A stretch of DNA of 37,174 nt. Source: CAYFFV01 sp964342695. Its GTDB lineage: Bacteria > Acidobacteriota > Vicinamibacteria > Vicinamibacterales > UBA8438. Shown piece by piece: positions 22,997-28,374 of the stretch (positions are counted from its first letter, which is position 1; each line of letters begins with the position of its first letter). The notes under the pieces are model-generated. The model worked only from the letters and a program-made list of their open reading frames with translations, did no database searches and had not been told where the DNA came from. Position numbers and translations under genes: made by a program. The stretch covers positions 1-37,174 of the forward strand of contig CAYFFV010000021.1 in assembly GCA_964342695.1 (NCBI GenBank), written 5' to 3'.

Positions 22997-23908
22997 ATGC
23001 GTGAACAGGGACTTGAGGGTTTTTGGGGTAAAAATGCCACTTTCGGTGAACGTCTGGAAGCTGCATTAAGCAGAACAGGCATGAGCCAGGCGCAATTTGC
23101 TTCCAAGATTGGGCGTTCTAAACGATCAATCGGAAATATGATTCGGAATGAAAGCAGCCCCAGCGCGATTATCATCGGAAAAATAGCTCAAAATTTGAAC
23201 GTTTCTACAGATTGGTTAATTTTTGGAAGTGGAGGCGGTACTGAGACTTACCATCGAGGGTCAAATCAATCGGTGAAAAATGTGCCGATTTTACAAATCT
23301 CTGAAATAATGGATGGGTTGCAAGATGACCCACGGGTTTATCGGGCGACTCTAAATGCTTTTTCAGAAAACCCCCACGGCCACGAAGTGATTCCGATTTC
23401 ATACAAAACAAAATGGGGTGCAGGGGGATTGCCTGATTTTTTCATGCAAGCAATGGTGGATTGGTTTACGGACATCCCGTTGCATTCGATGATTGGCTTC
23501 TCCACCAAGGTTGCGCCAGCAGTTGGAACATTCTGTTTTTTCGCCATCAAACGAAAGACTGATACACGATGGCACCACGGTACTGGATATTGGTTTCCAA
23601 ACAATTTCAGAGTAGTTCCTTCGCTCTCAGTTGAAAGTTATGAAAAGAGTTGGAAAGACGGATTTAAATTATGTGGCGATCAATACGGCAAGCCATCAAT
23701 CCACGATCTCGAATTCGATTTACAAAGTGGTGATGAAATAACACATTTGGGGTCGATGGTGTATTTGGGGCAATGGACTAGCACGACACTTGCTGATCGG
23801 CATTGGGGCTCCAGAGAGTTACTGGGTGAAATGTGGGAAAGTCGGCGTAAGCCGGGTGCCTGGTTAGATAGACCACCCGGACGACAAAATAAAATGAATA
23901 AGCGTTGA
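22997..23908 (+). CDS. HTH phage repressor-type regulator with non-LexA C-terminal domain
   Basis: A 303-aa regulator. Residues about 14-75 form an XRE-type HTH: FGERLEAALSRTGMSQAQFA, then SKIGRSKRSIGNMIRNESSP and IAQNLNVSTDWLIFG. After a linker, a C-terminal domain of about 200 aa is rich in Trp, His and aromatics (WFTDIPLHSMIGFSTKVAPA; RWHHGTGYWFPNN). I see no Ala-Gly cleavage site nor clear Ser/Lys pair of S24 (CI/LexA) repressors. It is likely the lysogeny repressor or a switch regulator, but its inactivation may differ from RecA-stimulated cleavage. It has its own promoter diverging from the PL-like promoter. Confidence 0.78.
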   Translation: MREQGLEGFWGKNATFGERLEAALSRTGMSQAQFASKIGRSKRSIGNMIRNESSPSAIIIGKIAQNLNVSTDWLIFGSGGGTETYHRGSNQSVKNVPILQISEIMDGLQDDPRVYRATLNAFSENPHGHEVIPISYKTKWGAGGLPDFFMQAMVDWFTDIPLHSMIGFSTKVAPAVGTFCFFAIKRKTDTRWHHGTGYWFPNNFRVVPSLSVESYEKSWKDGFKLCGDQYGKPSIHDLEFDLQSGDEITHLGSMVYLGQWTSTTLADRHWGSRELLGEMWESRRKPGAWLDRPPGRQNKMNKR

Positions 23909-23910
23909 AA

Positions 23911-24057
23911 ATGCTAAAGAAAAAAACTAAAAAATTGATAAATAAAAGGGTCGAAAAGGCTATCGTTGATGGTGACTATGAGGTTAGTGCAGTTACTTCT
24001 AATGAAAATGTGTTGTTGCTACGGGAATTAATCAAATTGGCAAAATCTAAGAACTAA
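23911..24057 (+). CDS. Small basic protein after the repressor gene
   Basis: A 48-aa ORF 2 nt after the repressor stop, with a very basic N-terminus (LKKKTKKLINKRVEKA) and a Leu-rich helical end. It overlaps the 3' end of the convergent HTH gene by 11 nt. The function is unknown; it may be co-expressed in the lysogen. The ribosome site is weak, so certainty is moderate. Confidence 0.45.
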   Translation: MLKKKTKKLINKRVEKAIVDGDYEVSAVTSNENVLLLRELIKLAKSKN

Positions 24058-24433
24058 TTACTTCAATCGCTTTTTTGATGTAGGATAATTCTTCTTCCTC
24101 ATATGCTTCATATATAATTTTAGCCCTTCGCTTTGGGCTTAATTTAATTTCTTTACCATTCTTTTTCGAGAGTCTTTTTAATTGTTTGTCCATTTCGACA
24201 ATTATTTCGAGTAACTTTTCTTCGTTTATTTTTTTGATTCGCTCCCCAAAAACAAGGTTCGCTGCATTGACTTCAAAAAGATCAGCGATTGCCAGCAATC
24301 GAGTGTGGGGTATTTCGCCATCCCGAAACCATTGATAAACCCATTGCCGTGAAACACCAAGTGCTTTAGCTAACTCAGCCTTGGTGTAGCCATGTTTTTG
24401 CATCAGTTTCTCAACTCGTTCAGTAACTTTCAA
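24047..24433 (-). CDS. XRE-family HTH regulator
   Basis: A 128-aa protein with an N-terminal XRE HTH (RVEKLMQKHGYTKAELAKAL, GVSRQWVYQWFRDGEIPHTR, residues about 5-60). A Lys/Glu-rich helical C-terminal part (LEIIVEMDKQLKRLSKKNGK) could serve in dimerisation. The start is TTG at 24433 with GGGGAT about 7 nt upstream. Its promoter carries a perfect palindrome over the -10, and three class A operators lie between it and the rightward promoter. It is the counterpart of the other HTH gene in a convergent pair; which of them is CI-like and which Cro-like cannot be decided from sequence. Confidence 0.82.
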   Translation of the reverse strand: MKVTERVEKLMQKHGYTKAELAKALGVSRQWVYQWFRDGEIPHTRLLAIADLFEVNAANLVFGERIKKINEEKLLEIIVEMDKQLKRLSKKNGKEIKLSPKRRAKIIYEAYEEEELSYIKKAIEVISS

Positions 24434-24462
24434 ATCTGATCCCCTTTCGGATTAATGATTGA

Positions 24463-24492
24463 ATTATACCGTCAGACGGTAAATTAAGTAAA
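24463..24492 (-). promoter_or_regulatory. Leftward promoter of the HTH gene with 15-bp palindrome
   Basis: On the minus strand: -35 TTTACT (24487-24492), 18-nt spacer and a perfect -10 TATAAT (24463-24468). TACCGTC-A-GACGGTA (24467-24481), a perfect 7+1+7 palindrome, overlaps the -10. It is unlike the class A operators, so it is probably bound by a different regulator. Confidence 0.72.
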
Positions 24493-24509
24493 GTTATAGC
24501 ATTCATCAA

Positions 24510-24526
24510 GTAAAGTCATGCTTTAC
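24510..24526. promoter_or_regulatory. Class A operator 1 of the rightward control region
   Basis: GTAAAG-TCATG-CTTTAC, a perfect 6-N5-6 palindrome, between the leftward HTH promoter and the rightward early promoter. It is the furthest of three from the rightward promoter, with its centre at 24518. Confidence 0.68.
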
Positions 24527-24545
24527 AATAAAAAACACACAAACA

Positions 24546-24562
24546 GTCAAGTTCCACTTGAC
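24546..24562. promoter_or_regulatory. Class A operator 2, over the rightward -35
   Basis: GTCAAG-TTCCA-CTTGAC, a perfect 6-N5-6 palindrome, a variant of the class A core (A to C in the third place, symmetric on both arms). Its right arm overlaps the TTGACA -35 of the rightward promoter. Confidence 0.62.
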
Positions 24563-24587
24563 AAGAAGTAAACAAAAGGTTTACAGT
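24558..24587 (+). promoter_or_regulatory. Rightward early promoter (PR-like)
   Basis: A consensus -35 TTGACA (24558-24563), 18-nt spacer and -10 TACAGT (24582-24587); the predicted start is near 24594. Architecture matches the PL-like promoter (TTGATA-N18-TACAAT), with a class A operator in the spacer of each. The first transcribed segment is a short leader ending in a strong terminator. Confidence 0.75.
24568..24584. promoter_or_regulatory. Class A operator 3, between -35 and -10 of the rightward promoter
   Basis: GTAAAC-AAAAG-GTTTAC, a perfect 6-N5-6 palindrome filling the promoter spacer and touching the -10. It is nearly identical to the PL operator (GTAAAC-AAAAC-ATTTAC), so the same repressor should bind both. 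Confidence 0.75.
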
Positions 24588-24593
24588 TAAAAA

Positions 24594-24685
24594 AACACTG
24601 GAGAAAATGCCTTGATGGGGGCTAATCCATCAAATGTCCTCCTATGTTGTACGCCCCTAGGTTTCGACTTAGGGGCATTTTTTTA
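24594..24685 (+). ncRNA. Short promoter-proximal leader RNA
   Basis: The predicted transcript from the rightward promoter to its first terminator is about 90 nt. It has a hairpin (TTGATGG 24612-24618 with CCATCAA 24627-24633), a single-stranded stretch with CCTCCT (24638-24643, the anti-Shine-Dalgarno hexamer), and the terminator hairpin. A 23-codon frame (ATG 24615 to TAA 24684-24686) runs through it and ends in the U-tract, so attenuation by translation is also possible. It could be an antitermination target, a leader peptide or a regulatory RNA. Start and role are inferred. Confidence 0.5.
24653..24684 (+). terminator. Strong intrinsic terminator about 60 nt after the rightward start
   Basis: GCCCCTA (24653-24659) pairs with TAGGGGC (24670-24676), followed by A and seven T. 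It stands between the rightward promoter and all rightward early genes, so early expression needs read-through or antitermination. Confidence 0.88.
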
Positions 24686-24749
24686 AGAGGTTATTCGTTT
24701 TTCTCGGTCTAGCGAACGGTTCGAGCGAATGTAAAAAAAGTGTCGATGA

Positions 24750-24968
24750 ATGGAATTAGTGACAGGCACATGGGGTTTTTCCAATACCAGACCATCACAG
24801 GTGCAAAAAAGATTGGAACAGGAAGATCACAATTCTCGCCAGCAAGCGACAGTCGGCTCCGAAGGCCATACGTCCCCTGGCAGGGCTATACCCGAAAGGG
24901 TAGGGGTTCTGCCATCTGCTCAAGTCCCACCAAAGGCCATATTAAAACCTTTAAAGGTATTTATATGA
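24750..24968 (+). CDS. Possible 72-aa first rightward early protein
   Basis: A 72-aa frame whose TGA overlaps the ATG of the next gene (ATGA). It is rich in Gln, Arg and Pro (RPSQVQKRLEQEDHNSRQQA). No family is recognised. An alternative in-frame extension of the downstream gene from 24740 covers the same DNA, and the region can also fold (24879-24913), so it may be partly untranslated. The ATGA coupling is the main support. An antiterminator role would fit the position after the leader terminator, but there is no sequence proof. Confidence 0.35.
   Translation: MELVTGTWGFSNTRPSQVQKRLEQEDHNSRQQATVGSEGHTSPGRAIPERVGVLPSAQVPPKAILKPLKVFI
24879..24913 (+). other. Possible RNA hairpin with GNRA loop
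   Basis: GGCAG (24879-24883) and CTGCC (24909-24913) enclose TACCC-GAAA-GGGTA (24889-24902), a stem capped by a GNRA tetraloop. It lies in the DNA before the replication-type gene, a GC-richer patch than its surroundings. It could be a cis-acting RNA element, or a chance fold in coding sequence. Confidence 0.35.
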
Positions 24969-25552
24969 AATCAATTAGCGGCAAAACATCCGAGCAATTA
25001 TTAAAAACACTTCCCGAATGGAAAAGAAGAAAGTTTATTGATTTCTGGAATGTTGGTTGGCGGAACGGCTCAAAACAACAGGCAGTTGTAAGTTGGGACA
25101 AAGCCATACCTGATCCGCAAACAGCGGAAATGGTCATTGAAAGAGCAAATGATTATGAAAAAAATTGTCGGGCAAGAGATATACCGAAAACAATGGCGAG
25201 TACCTGGCTCAACCAAGCGCGATGGGAGACAGTGCCTGCCCCGAAAGAAGAAAAGAAATCGGATGCAAAAATTTGTGGATGTGGTGAAGAAGTTGCAATC
25301 CTGTCTCCAGAACCGCTTTGCTGCAAGTGCTGGGCGGACAAATACTCCACCCAACTGTTTCAAGGGAAGCCCGTCCACCACAAGCAAGTTCTGGCCTATG
25401 AACTTAAACGACTAAACATCGTGCCGAAAAATGGAGAAACCAATGAAAGTTATTGGGATCGATGTAGGGAGGCCGCGAGAAGTAATTTTTCATTCGGATC
25501 AGGAGGGCAGAAAAGCACGAGCCGAATGGCTCAAAAAAAAAGGAATGTTTGA
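24965..25552 (+). CDS. Replication-type protein (primosome/initiator C-terminal module) with zinc-ribbon tail
   Basis: A 195-aa protein. Residues about 14-85 follow the C-terminal module of phage replication-initiation and helicase-loader proteins: FIDFWNVGWRNGSKQQAVVS followed by a W-x-K step, a helix (TAEMVIERANDYEKN), and finally STWLNQARWE, the diagnostic S-T-W-L-N-x-x-R-W end. A zinc-ribbon-like segment follows (CGCGEEV...CCKCW, four to five Cys). The usual N-terminal winged helix is missing. It may recruit the host primosome. ATG 24965 overlaps the previous TGA. Its 3' end overlaps the next gene by 110 nt. Confidence 0.62.
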   Translation: MKSISGKTSEQLLKTLPEWKRRKFIDFWNVGWRNGSKQQAVVSWDKAIPDPQTAEMVIERANDYEKNCRARDIPKTMASTWLNQARWETVPAPKEEKKSDAKICGCGEEVAILSPEPLCCKCWADKYSTQLFQGKPVHHKQVLAYELKRLNIVPKNGETNESYWDRCREAARSNFSFGSGGQKSTSRMAQKKRNV

Positions 25553-25628
25553 TTTCGTGAAAATTATAGCCGACACATTTTTTGCTGGGAAACTACCTGA
25601 ACCACCTAAATGCTATGATCGAAAATAA
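25443..25628 (+). CDS. Small hypothetical protein overlapping the replication gene
   Basis: A 61-aa frame with GGAG (25433-25436) 6 nt before ATG 25443. It starts KVIGIDVGRPREVIFHSDQE and ends with a helix and KLPEPPKCYDRK. It overlaps the end of the replication-type gene by 110 nt in another frame, and both frames look protein-like. No family is recognised. Confidence 0.55.
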   Translation: MKVIGIDVGRPREVIFHSDQEGRKARAEWLKKKGMFDFVKIIADTFFAGKLPEPPKCYDRK

Positions 25629-25950
25629 AAAGTGTATTTCTTGTAAAGAAAGAAAGCCGTATTCAAATTTTAGTAATTCACCTCGCGGCTGGTTGAAACG
25701 TGAATGCGATGATTGTGCGAATTTACGAGACGAAACACAACAAGAACAGTCTTATCATAAACCTTGTGCCGATGCGCCTTGTAATGGCTGCGAATATGAA
25801 AAGCCTTGTGGAATATTGGGGCTTTGTTGCAAACCGTTCCGTATTAGTTTGCACTATGGAGCGCGGACCACAAAACACGATTGGTTGAAATTTCCTAGAA
25901 AACCAGATCAGTATCTCGATGGAACCACACCTGAAAGTGGTGTAATTTGA
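25615..25950 (+). CDS. Cys-rich zinc-ribbon protein
   Basis: A 111-aa protein with an N-terminal treble-clef-like motif: C-x-x-C in KCISCKERKP, then RECDDCANLRDE. Further Cys follow in the middle (PCADAPCNGCEYEKPCGILG, LCC). The first part resembles zinc-binding modules of phage HNH-type or late transcription proteins, but no H-N-H motif is visible. It starts at ATG 25615 inside the previous stop region and lies just before the resolvase gene. Likely nucleic-acid binding. Confidence 0.62.
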   Translation: MIENKKCISCKERKPYSNFSNSPRGWLKRECDDCANLRDETQQEQSYHKPCADAPCNGCEYEKPCGILGLCCKPFRISLHYGARTTKHDWLKFPRKPDQYLDGTTPESGVI

Positions 25951-25951
25951 A

Positions 25952-26320
25952 ATGACAAATAGCAGAACAAAAGGACGTGCCGGTGAACAGGAAATTTGTC
26001 GTTTGTTACGCGATGAACTTGGCGTTACAGCCCATCGCAACTGGCAAGAGCAATCAGCAGTCGGAGGTGTGGACATAATTTGTGATGAATTAGATGATTG
26101 GGCTATTGAAGTAAAACGCGCAAAAGTCTCACGTATAAATGAGTGGTGGATGCAAGCGGTTAATCAGGCAAAAACAAAAAAAGCCGTTTTGATTTATCGC
26201 CTCGACCGACAACCGTGGAAAGCTCGAATTTGTTTAAGCAGCATTTACCCTAACAAAATAAACGCACCTATCGACATGGATCTGACAACTTGGCTATCGA
26301 TTGCAAGGGAGGAAATATGA
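25952..26320 (+). CDS. Hjc-like Holliday-junction resolvase / PD-(D/E)XK nuclease
   Basis: A 122-aa nuclease. The order matches Hjc-type resolvases: SRTKGRAGEQEICRLLRDEL with the early Glu (E12), GGVDIICDELDDWAIEVKRA with catalytic Asp and E-x-K, then a helix WWMQAVNQAKTKKAVLIYR. Size is normal for this group. It would cut branched DNA before packaging, as RusA or Rap do in other temperate phages. It starts 1 nt after the previous stop; ATGA links it to the next gene. Confidence 0.8.
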   Translation: MTNSRTKGRAGEQEICRLLRDELGVTAHRNWQEQSAVGGVDIICDELDDWAIEVKRAKVSRINEWWMQAVNQAKTKKAVLIYRLDRQPWKARICLSSIYPNKINAPIDMDLTTWLSIAREEI

Positions 26321-26808
26321 GTCTCAATATGCGAGAAATGAACGAAGATCAAAAAAAGGAAGTTGAGTTGCAATTTGTTCACGCTTATCGCACTAATGGA
26401 GGTAATGCCACTCAAGCTGCTCGTGATGTTGGAGTCGAAGGCAATTATGCCGAGAATTTCGGCTACAAAATGAAAAAGAAACTGATGGGTGATAATGCCA
26501 TCAAGAGTGACGGTGTTTTTTACATTTTAGATTTAATTCCTGATGTGCCGACTTTAAATCGCGTCAAATTTGGTTTTACATCCAATATAGATAATCGCTT
26601 GGAGCAACATCGAACCTCTGCCCCAACTGCAAAAATACTTGGCACTTTTCAATGCAAAAGAGCATGGGAACAGGCTGCAATCGATGTCTGCAGTCGAGGT
26701 GAGCATAACATTCGCACTGAAATATATGATGTTAGAGATGTGGATACGGTTTTAAATCGGGCTCAACAATTTTTCAACATGATGCCGGAGGTGACCAGTG
26801 ATTCTTGA
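26317..26808 (+). CDS. HTH (small-terminase-like) fused to GIY-YIG nuclease domain
   Basis: A 163-aa protein. Residues about 10-55 (NEDQKKEVELQFVHAYRTNG, NATQAARDVGVEGNYAENFG) look like the HTH of Terminase_2-type small subunits. Residues about 66-130 look like a T5orf172/MUG113-type GIY-YIG nuclease: GVFYIL, VKFGFT, an Arg in DNRLEQHR and a Glu in RAWEQAAI. AGGGAGGAA gives a strong ribosome site for ATG 26317; upstream in-frame starts lie in the resolvase gene. It could be a free-standing homing-type or repair nuclease. The DNA target is unknown. Confidence 0.68.
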   Translation: MSLNMREMNEDQKKEVELQFVHAYRTNGGNATQAARDVGVEGNYAENFGYKMKKKLMGDNAIKSDGVFYILDLIPDVPTLNRVKFGFTSNIDNRLEQHRTSAPTAKILGTFQCKRAWEQAAIDVCSRGEHNIRTEIYDVRDVDTVLNRAQQFFNMMPEVTSDS

Positions 26809-26986
26809 CAATGGCATAGAGATCGAAGTCAGGCGCGATGAAGCCGATGAAGAAAATGTAATCCTGGAATTTGTCGATCCAGACGAACATGGTATTTGGG
26901 TGCTAATTGCAATGCCGATTGAAAAAGCACGAGAACTTGGGCATGAATTGTTGGATGTTAAACAAAACGATGGTGTCATTTTATGA
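26798..26986 (+). CDS. Small acidic hypothetical protein
   Basis: A 62-aa acidic protein (EVRRDEADEENVILEFVDPD; EKARELGHELLDVKQ) starting with GTG 11 nt inside the previous gene. The beta-then-helix layout is like small phage regulatory proteins. No family is recognised. ATGA joins it to the next gene. Confidence 0.6.
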   Translation: MILDNGIEIEVRRDEADEENVILEFVDPDEHGIWVLIAMPIEKARELGHELLDVKQNDGVIL

Positions 26987-27180
26987 GAATCAATTTCTAC
27001 ACGGTTCGAGGCAGTTATGTGGATATTGAGCCCTCGGATGTGGAAAGAATTGACGTTTATCCAGATGGAACGGCTTCGGTGACGCTTAAACTCATCGGTG
27101 CAGAGGCATATCGCATTCAATCGAAACTTTTTGAAGATGAGCCTAGAGAAGTTAAAACTCCTGACTCCAAAAAGCACTAG
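26983..27180 (+). CDS. Small hypothetical protein
   Basis: A 65-aa protein with beta-rich character (INFYTVRGSYVDIEPSDVER; DGTASVTLKLIGAEAYRI) and a basic tail. It overlaps the previous stop as ATGA and the next gene by 44 nt. The function is unknown. Confidence 0.6.
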   Translation: MRINFYTVRGSYVDIEPSDVERIDVYPDGTASVTLKLIGAEAYRIQSKLFEDEPREVKTPDSKKH

Positions 27181-27610
27181 CTTGGAGCGGTCTGGAGGCC
27201 GTGGTAAGGACGCTTTAAGCTGGGAAGACATAGCAGCCGCTCTGTCGAAAGCACCAGCTCTCACCAGCCTCTACGCCCGTGTATGTTACGGTTACGAGCA
27301 TTCAAGCATTGAGAAACTTGAATATAAGATTTTCCATCAACTTGTTGAAAATCAGAATATACAGGATCACCTGGTGAGACTGTCAACATTAAAGAAATTA
27401 GTGCGCTTGGCTGTAATTGAGCAGGCTTTTGGAAGACAATTTCCAGTTAAAGATACCCGAATGCCAGCTGATAAAATCCGAATTCTTAATCTAAAAAATC
27501 CATCGATGTGGTATCGCAAATACGCTGATGTTTACGCTGAAGTTCAAAATGTTTTCAGTGCTTTGGAGCGAGAGGCATTTACTACTTTAAAATACAATCT
27601 AAGTGACTGA
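27137..27610 (+). CDS. Candidate late antiterminator (Q-like position)
   Basis: A 157-aa basic helical protein (SGGRGKDALSWEDIAAALSK; TSLYARVCYGYEHSSIEKLE). It is the last rightward early gene and is followed directly by a promoter and an intrinsic terminator before the late genes, the place of Q in lambdoid phages. The sequence recalls DUF1133-like prophage antiterminators, but I cannot confirm the family. I choose ATG 27137; GTG 27098 would lengthen the overlap with the previous gene. Confidence 0.5.
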   Translation: MSLEKLKLLTPKSTSLERSGGRGKDALSWEDIAAALSKAPALTSLYARVCYGYEHSSIEKLEYKIFHQLVENQNIQDHLVRLSTLKKLVRLAVIEQAFGRQFPVKDTRMPADKIRILNLKNPSMWYRKYADVYAEVQNVFSALEREAFTTLKYNLSD

Positions 27611-27615
27611 AATCA

Positions 27616-27644
27616 TTGCGTTTTTTGCAACGGCATAGTATAGT
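27616..27644 (+). promoter_or_regulatory. Candidate late promoter (pR'-like)
   Basis: -35 TTGCGT (27616-27621), 17-nt spacer and -10 TATAGT (27639-27644), in the gap after the Q-like gene. A second choice is TTGCAA (27625-27630) with TATATA (27648-27653). Either would start a short RNA that meets the terminator at 27673-27696. Confidence 0.5.
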
Positions 27645-27672
27645 AGATATATAAATTAGAACTGTTATGCCA

Positions 27673-27696
27673 AGGCCGCAAGCGCGGTCTTTTTTT
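27673..27696 (+). terminator. Intrinsic terminator at the start of the late block (tR'-like)
   Basis: AGGCCGC (27673-27679), loop AAGC, GCGGTCT (27684-27690), and T up to 27696. Stem of 7 bp with one G-T pair. The last T is followed at once by an ATG (27697). It lies 20-30 nt behind the candidate late promoter. Confidence 0.82.
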
Positions 27697-27909
27697 ATGC
27701 CACCACGCTTTTTTGACCCCGTTACCGACACCGAATTAAATTTTGACGCAGACGAAGAAGATTTAGAGTATTTCGGATATTCAAAACAATCGATCAGCCT
27801 TGATGAATGGTTCGGCGCGGTCGATCCTGTCCAAAATGAACGTGCAAGACTCAAAAAGCTGCATGGCGATGGAATACCATACAAATTTATCCATAAGGTA
27901 AAGAAGTAA
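27697..27909 (+). CDS. First late gene, small hypothetical protein
   Basis: A 70-aa acidic protein (PPRFFDPVTDTELNFDADEE; GYSKQSISLDEWFGAVDPVQ) with a basic tail (KFIHKVKK). Its ATG is the first base after the terminator U-tract, so it has no room for a normal ribosome site; an in-frame ATG at 27667 would encode part of the terminator as protein. No family is recognised. Confidence 0.55.
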   Translation: MPPRFFDPVTDTELNFDADEEDLEYFGYSKQSISLDEWFGAVDPVQNERARLKKLHGDGIPYKFIHKVKK

Positions 27910-28374
27910 CCACTTTGGATGTGGGGTTTTTGATTTAAATGCTCGGATTTGATTTGAATGCGCGGTTATCAATTCGCGGTCAAATCTTGCCCCGTATATA
28001 TATAGAAGTACAACTGTAAGTGTTTGGAAGTATGGATGTGAAAGTATGGATTTAAAAGTGTGGATGTATGATGGCAGTTGATTTAAAGGTTTGGATGTGA
28101 ACAAAACAATATTTTAAAGACACATACGCACGACAGTTCAAACCAACCCGGTTCCCGAACCTGAACCTAAACTGGTTCTAGTTTGGTGCCTGAGTGGGGT
28201 ACCGTAAACCTAGGAAACAAGCCATTTATTGATAGTTTTCTAGAATAATTACCTACAAATGTGAGTCGAGGCCGCTCTAATTGAATTAATCGGACCCAAT
28301 CCAGAGCCCCCCCGACCCCCTTTTTTTAAATAGAAGAAAGGGAATATTCCATCCATACACCGGGGGCTAAATCC
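27910..28374 (+). repeat. Gene-free region before the small terminase with TGGATGT repeats
   Basis: No convincing gene in 465 bp. Copies of TDTGGATKTR occur at 28031, 28045 and 28059, exactly 14 bp apart, with further copies at 27914, 28023 (degenerate) and 28090. Then comes a cluster of GGTTC/GAACC elements (28148-28183), including GAACC-N6-GGTTC. A reverse copy of the attP arm motif (AATTACCTACAAA, 28247-28259) follows. Position just before the terminase genes suggests a packaging (pac/cos) or late regulatory site. Confidence 0.5.

Noticed and set aside
24740..24964. N-terminal extension of the replication-type protein from 24740
   Set aside because: The extension has no family likeness, and ATG 24965 forms ATGA with the preceding frame. 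It is not excluded, only less likely.
26752..27264. 170-aa minus-strand frame opposite the small early genes
   Set aside because: Three small plus-strand genes with coupled starts occupy this stretch; the minus frame has a Ser/Arg-rich shadow composition and no promoter.
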